Source: Hymenobacter fodinae
GTDB lineage: Bacteria; Bacteroidota; Bacteroidia; Cytophagales; Hymenobacteraceae
Direction: 5' to 3'
Length of the DNA: 64,000 nucleotides
NCBI RefSeq assembly: GCF_004745825.1
Contig: NZ_SRLA01000002.1
Span: 1,364,001-1,428,000 of the forward strand
The position numbers and the translations under genes were made by a program. A model generated the notes under the pieces. The model made no database searches and was not told the origin of the DNA. It saw only the letters and a program-made list of their open reading frames with translations. Of this stretch, positions 63,662 through 64,000 are shown piece by piece; within the stretch, counting starts at the first letter, position 1, and every line of letters starts with the position of its first letter.

Positions 63662-64000
63662 TCAAGAGCCCGATACTTGCTCTACCTGCAGCACACCCGG
63701 AAGCTGGAGCGGTGTGGGGAGCAAACCGGTACGGGCAAAATCGGCCCAGTGCTGGCGCACCTGCTTGCCTAGTGCATCAACCTCCTCCCAGTGTGCCTGG
63801 CCTAGCAACGGAGTGGCGGTCCACTGCGCCGGTAGGCCTAGCAGCAAAGGCAGATCAATGGTGTGGGCTCCGCCAAAGTCGCTGCCTGTGGGGGCAAACG
63901 TTACTTGAAATAAATAGGCCCGACCACCCGCACGGGCATGACGGCGGGCGAAGGCGCGGGCGGGGTCTAGATAGATGTAGCGGGAGCTGAGCGTCGTCAG
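63662..64000 (-). CDS. Second type-B carboxylesterase, C-terminal part (5' end outside window)
   Basis: The frame is open from the window edge and encodes 112 residues before its stop at 63662. GGAHTIDLPLLLG has the catalytic His in the position of GAFHTGEVPYVF in the neighbouring esterase, and VRQHWADFARTGLLPTPLQLPG matches that protein's MASYWVNFVRSGNPNGPGLP. It is therefore a diverged paralogue in tandem, with a 142-base gap between the two genes. Confidence 0.8.
   Translation of the reverse strand: MTTLSSRYIYLDPARAFARRHARAGGRAYLFQVTFAPTGSDFGGAHTIDLPLLLGLPAQWTATPLLGQAHWEEVDALGKQVRQHWADFARTGLLPTPLQLPGVLQVEQVSGS

Larger units (their letters stand above)
1..64000. repeat. Dispersed CTAGGCC / GGCCTAG word
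   Basis: The heptamer CTAGGCC and its complement recur throughout, often as GCTAGGCCACT or GGCCTAGGCC. Examples: 3134, 13449, 14728, 18228, 22959, 23926, 28269, 29633, 33121, 37695, 40913, 49919, 51668, 57985 and 61866. They occur in coding and non-coding DNA in both orientations; in genes they often force the otherwise uncommon Leu codon CTA. Coordinates are examples, not a full list. Confidence 0.8.

Noticed and set aside
1..64000. CRISPR arrays, tRNA genes, prophage or transposase genes
   Set aside because: None seen: no regularly spaced direct repeats, no tRNA-like T-loop with paired arms, and no phage or transposase protein motifs.

Overview
The window is about 64 kb of GC-rich (roughly 60%) chromosome from a member of the Bacteroidota, most likely Hymenobacter or a close relative in the Cytophagales. 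Three things point there: SusC/SusD outer-membrane pairs with ECF sigma/FecR control, a type IX secretion (T9SS) C-terminal sorting domain, and conserved Bacteroidota families (DUF4097, DUF5916, AsmA-like, PafA-type phosphatase). Several genes appear to start with TTG or GTG. No transposase, phage gene, CRISPR array or tRNA was seen.

Layout. (a) 1-7005: end of araA (L-arabinose isomerase), a sodium/sugar symporter, a secreted GH43 arabinanase with ricin-like and T9SS domains, and a GH27 alpha-galactosidase-like enzyme. (b) 7217-14613, minus strand: a DUF5916/CBM9-like outer-membrane protein, an overlapping operon ECF sigma - HEAT-repeat anti-sigma - two DUF4097 proteins, and an MFS transporter. 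(c) 14794-22906: an arabinan/arabinose regulon with transketolase, two GH43 enzymes, a GH51 arabinofuranosidase and a divergent LacI regulator. Four matching palindromic operators (ACACAA-N4-TTGTGT type) lie in front of these genes, including transketolase, which suggests one LacI protein couples polymer cleavage to the pentose phosphate pathway. (d) 23087-28265: a DUF547 protein, a CE6-like esterase, a GH2 enzyme and a second LacI regulator with its own operator. (e) 28313-48462: mostly housekeeping and mixed genes, including an M1-like peptidase, AsmA-like protein, GMP synthase, the small SRP RNA, a transaldolase-family enzyme, FtsE, a glycosyltransferase, a DegT aminotransferase, an M48 peptidase, a Gfo/Idh/MocA oxidoreductase, a QorB/HxlR divergent pair, a histidine kinase and a TonB C-terminal pseudogene. 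(f) 48855-58871, minus strand: ECF sigma - PafA-like alkaline phosphatase - FecR - SusC (with STN domain) - SusD - unknown lipoprotein. This looks like a nutrient-responsive uptake locus, possibly for organophosphates. (g) 59028-64000: a GH63/MGH1-like glucosidase and two tandem type-B carboxylesterases, the second cut by the window edge.

The most unusual signal is genome-wide in style rather than one gene. The word CTAGGCC / GGCCTAG (often extended to GCTAGGCCACT) recurs every few hundred bases on both strands, in genes, between genes, inside terminators and at stop codons, although CTAG is rare in most bacteria. A TonB-domain gene at 47781-48209 is broken by a TAG that sits in exactly this context (GCCTAGG) and could have come from CAG in CCAGG by one C-to-T change. 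A second repeat layer is a family of long hairpins built on GTCATGCTGAGC...TCGAAGCAT, with three copies, one of them between susC and susD.
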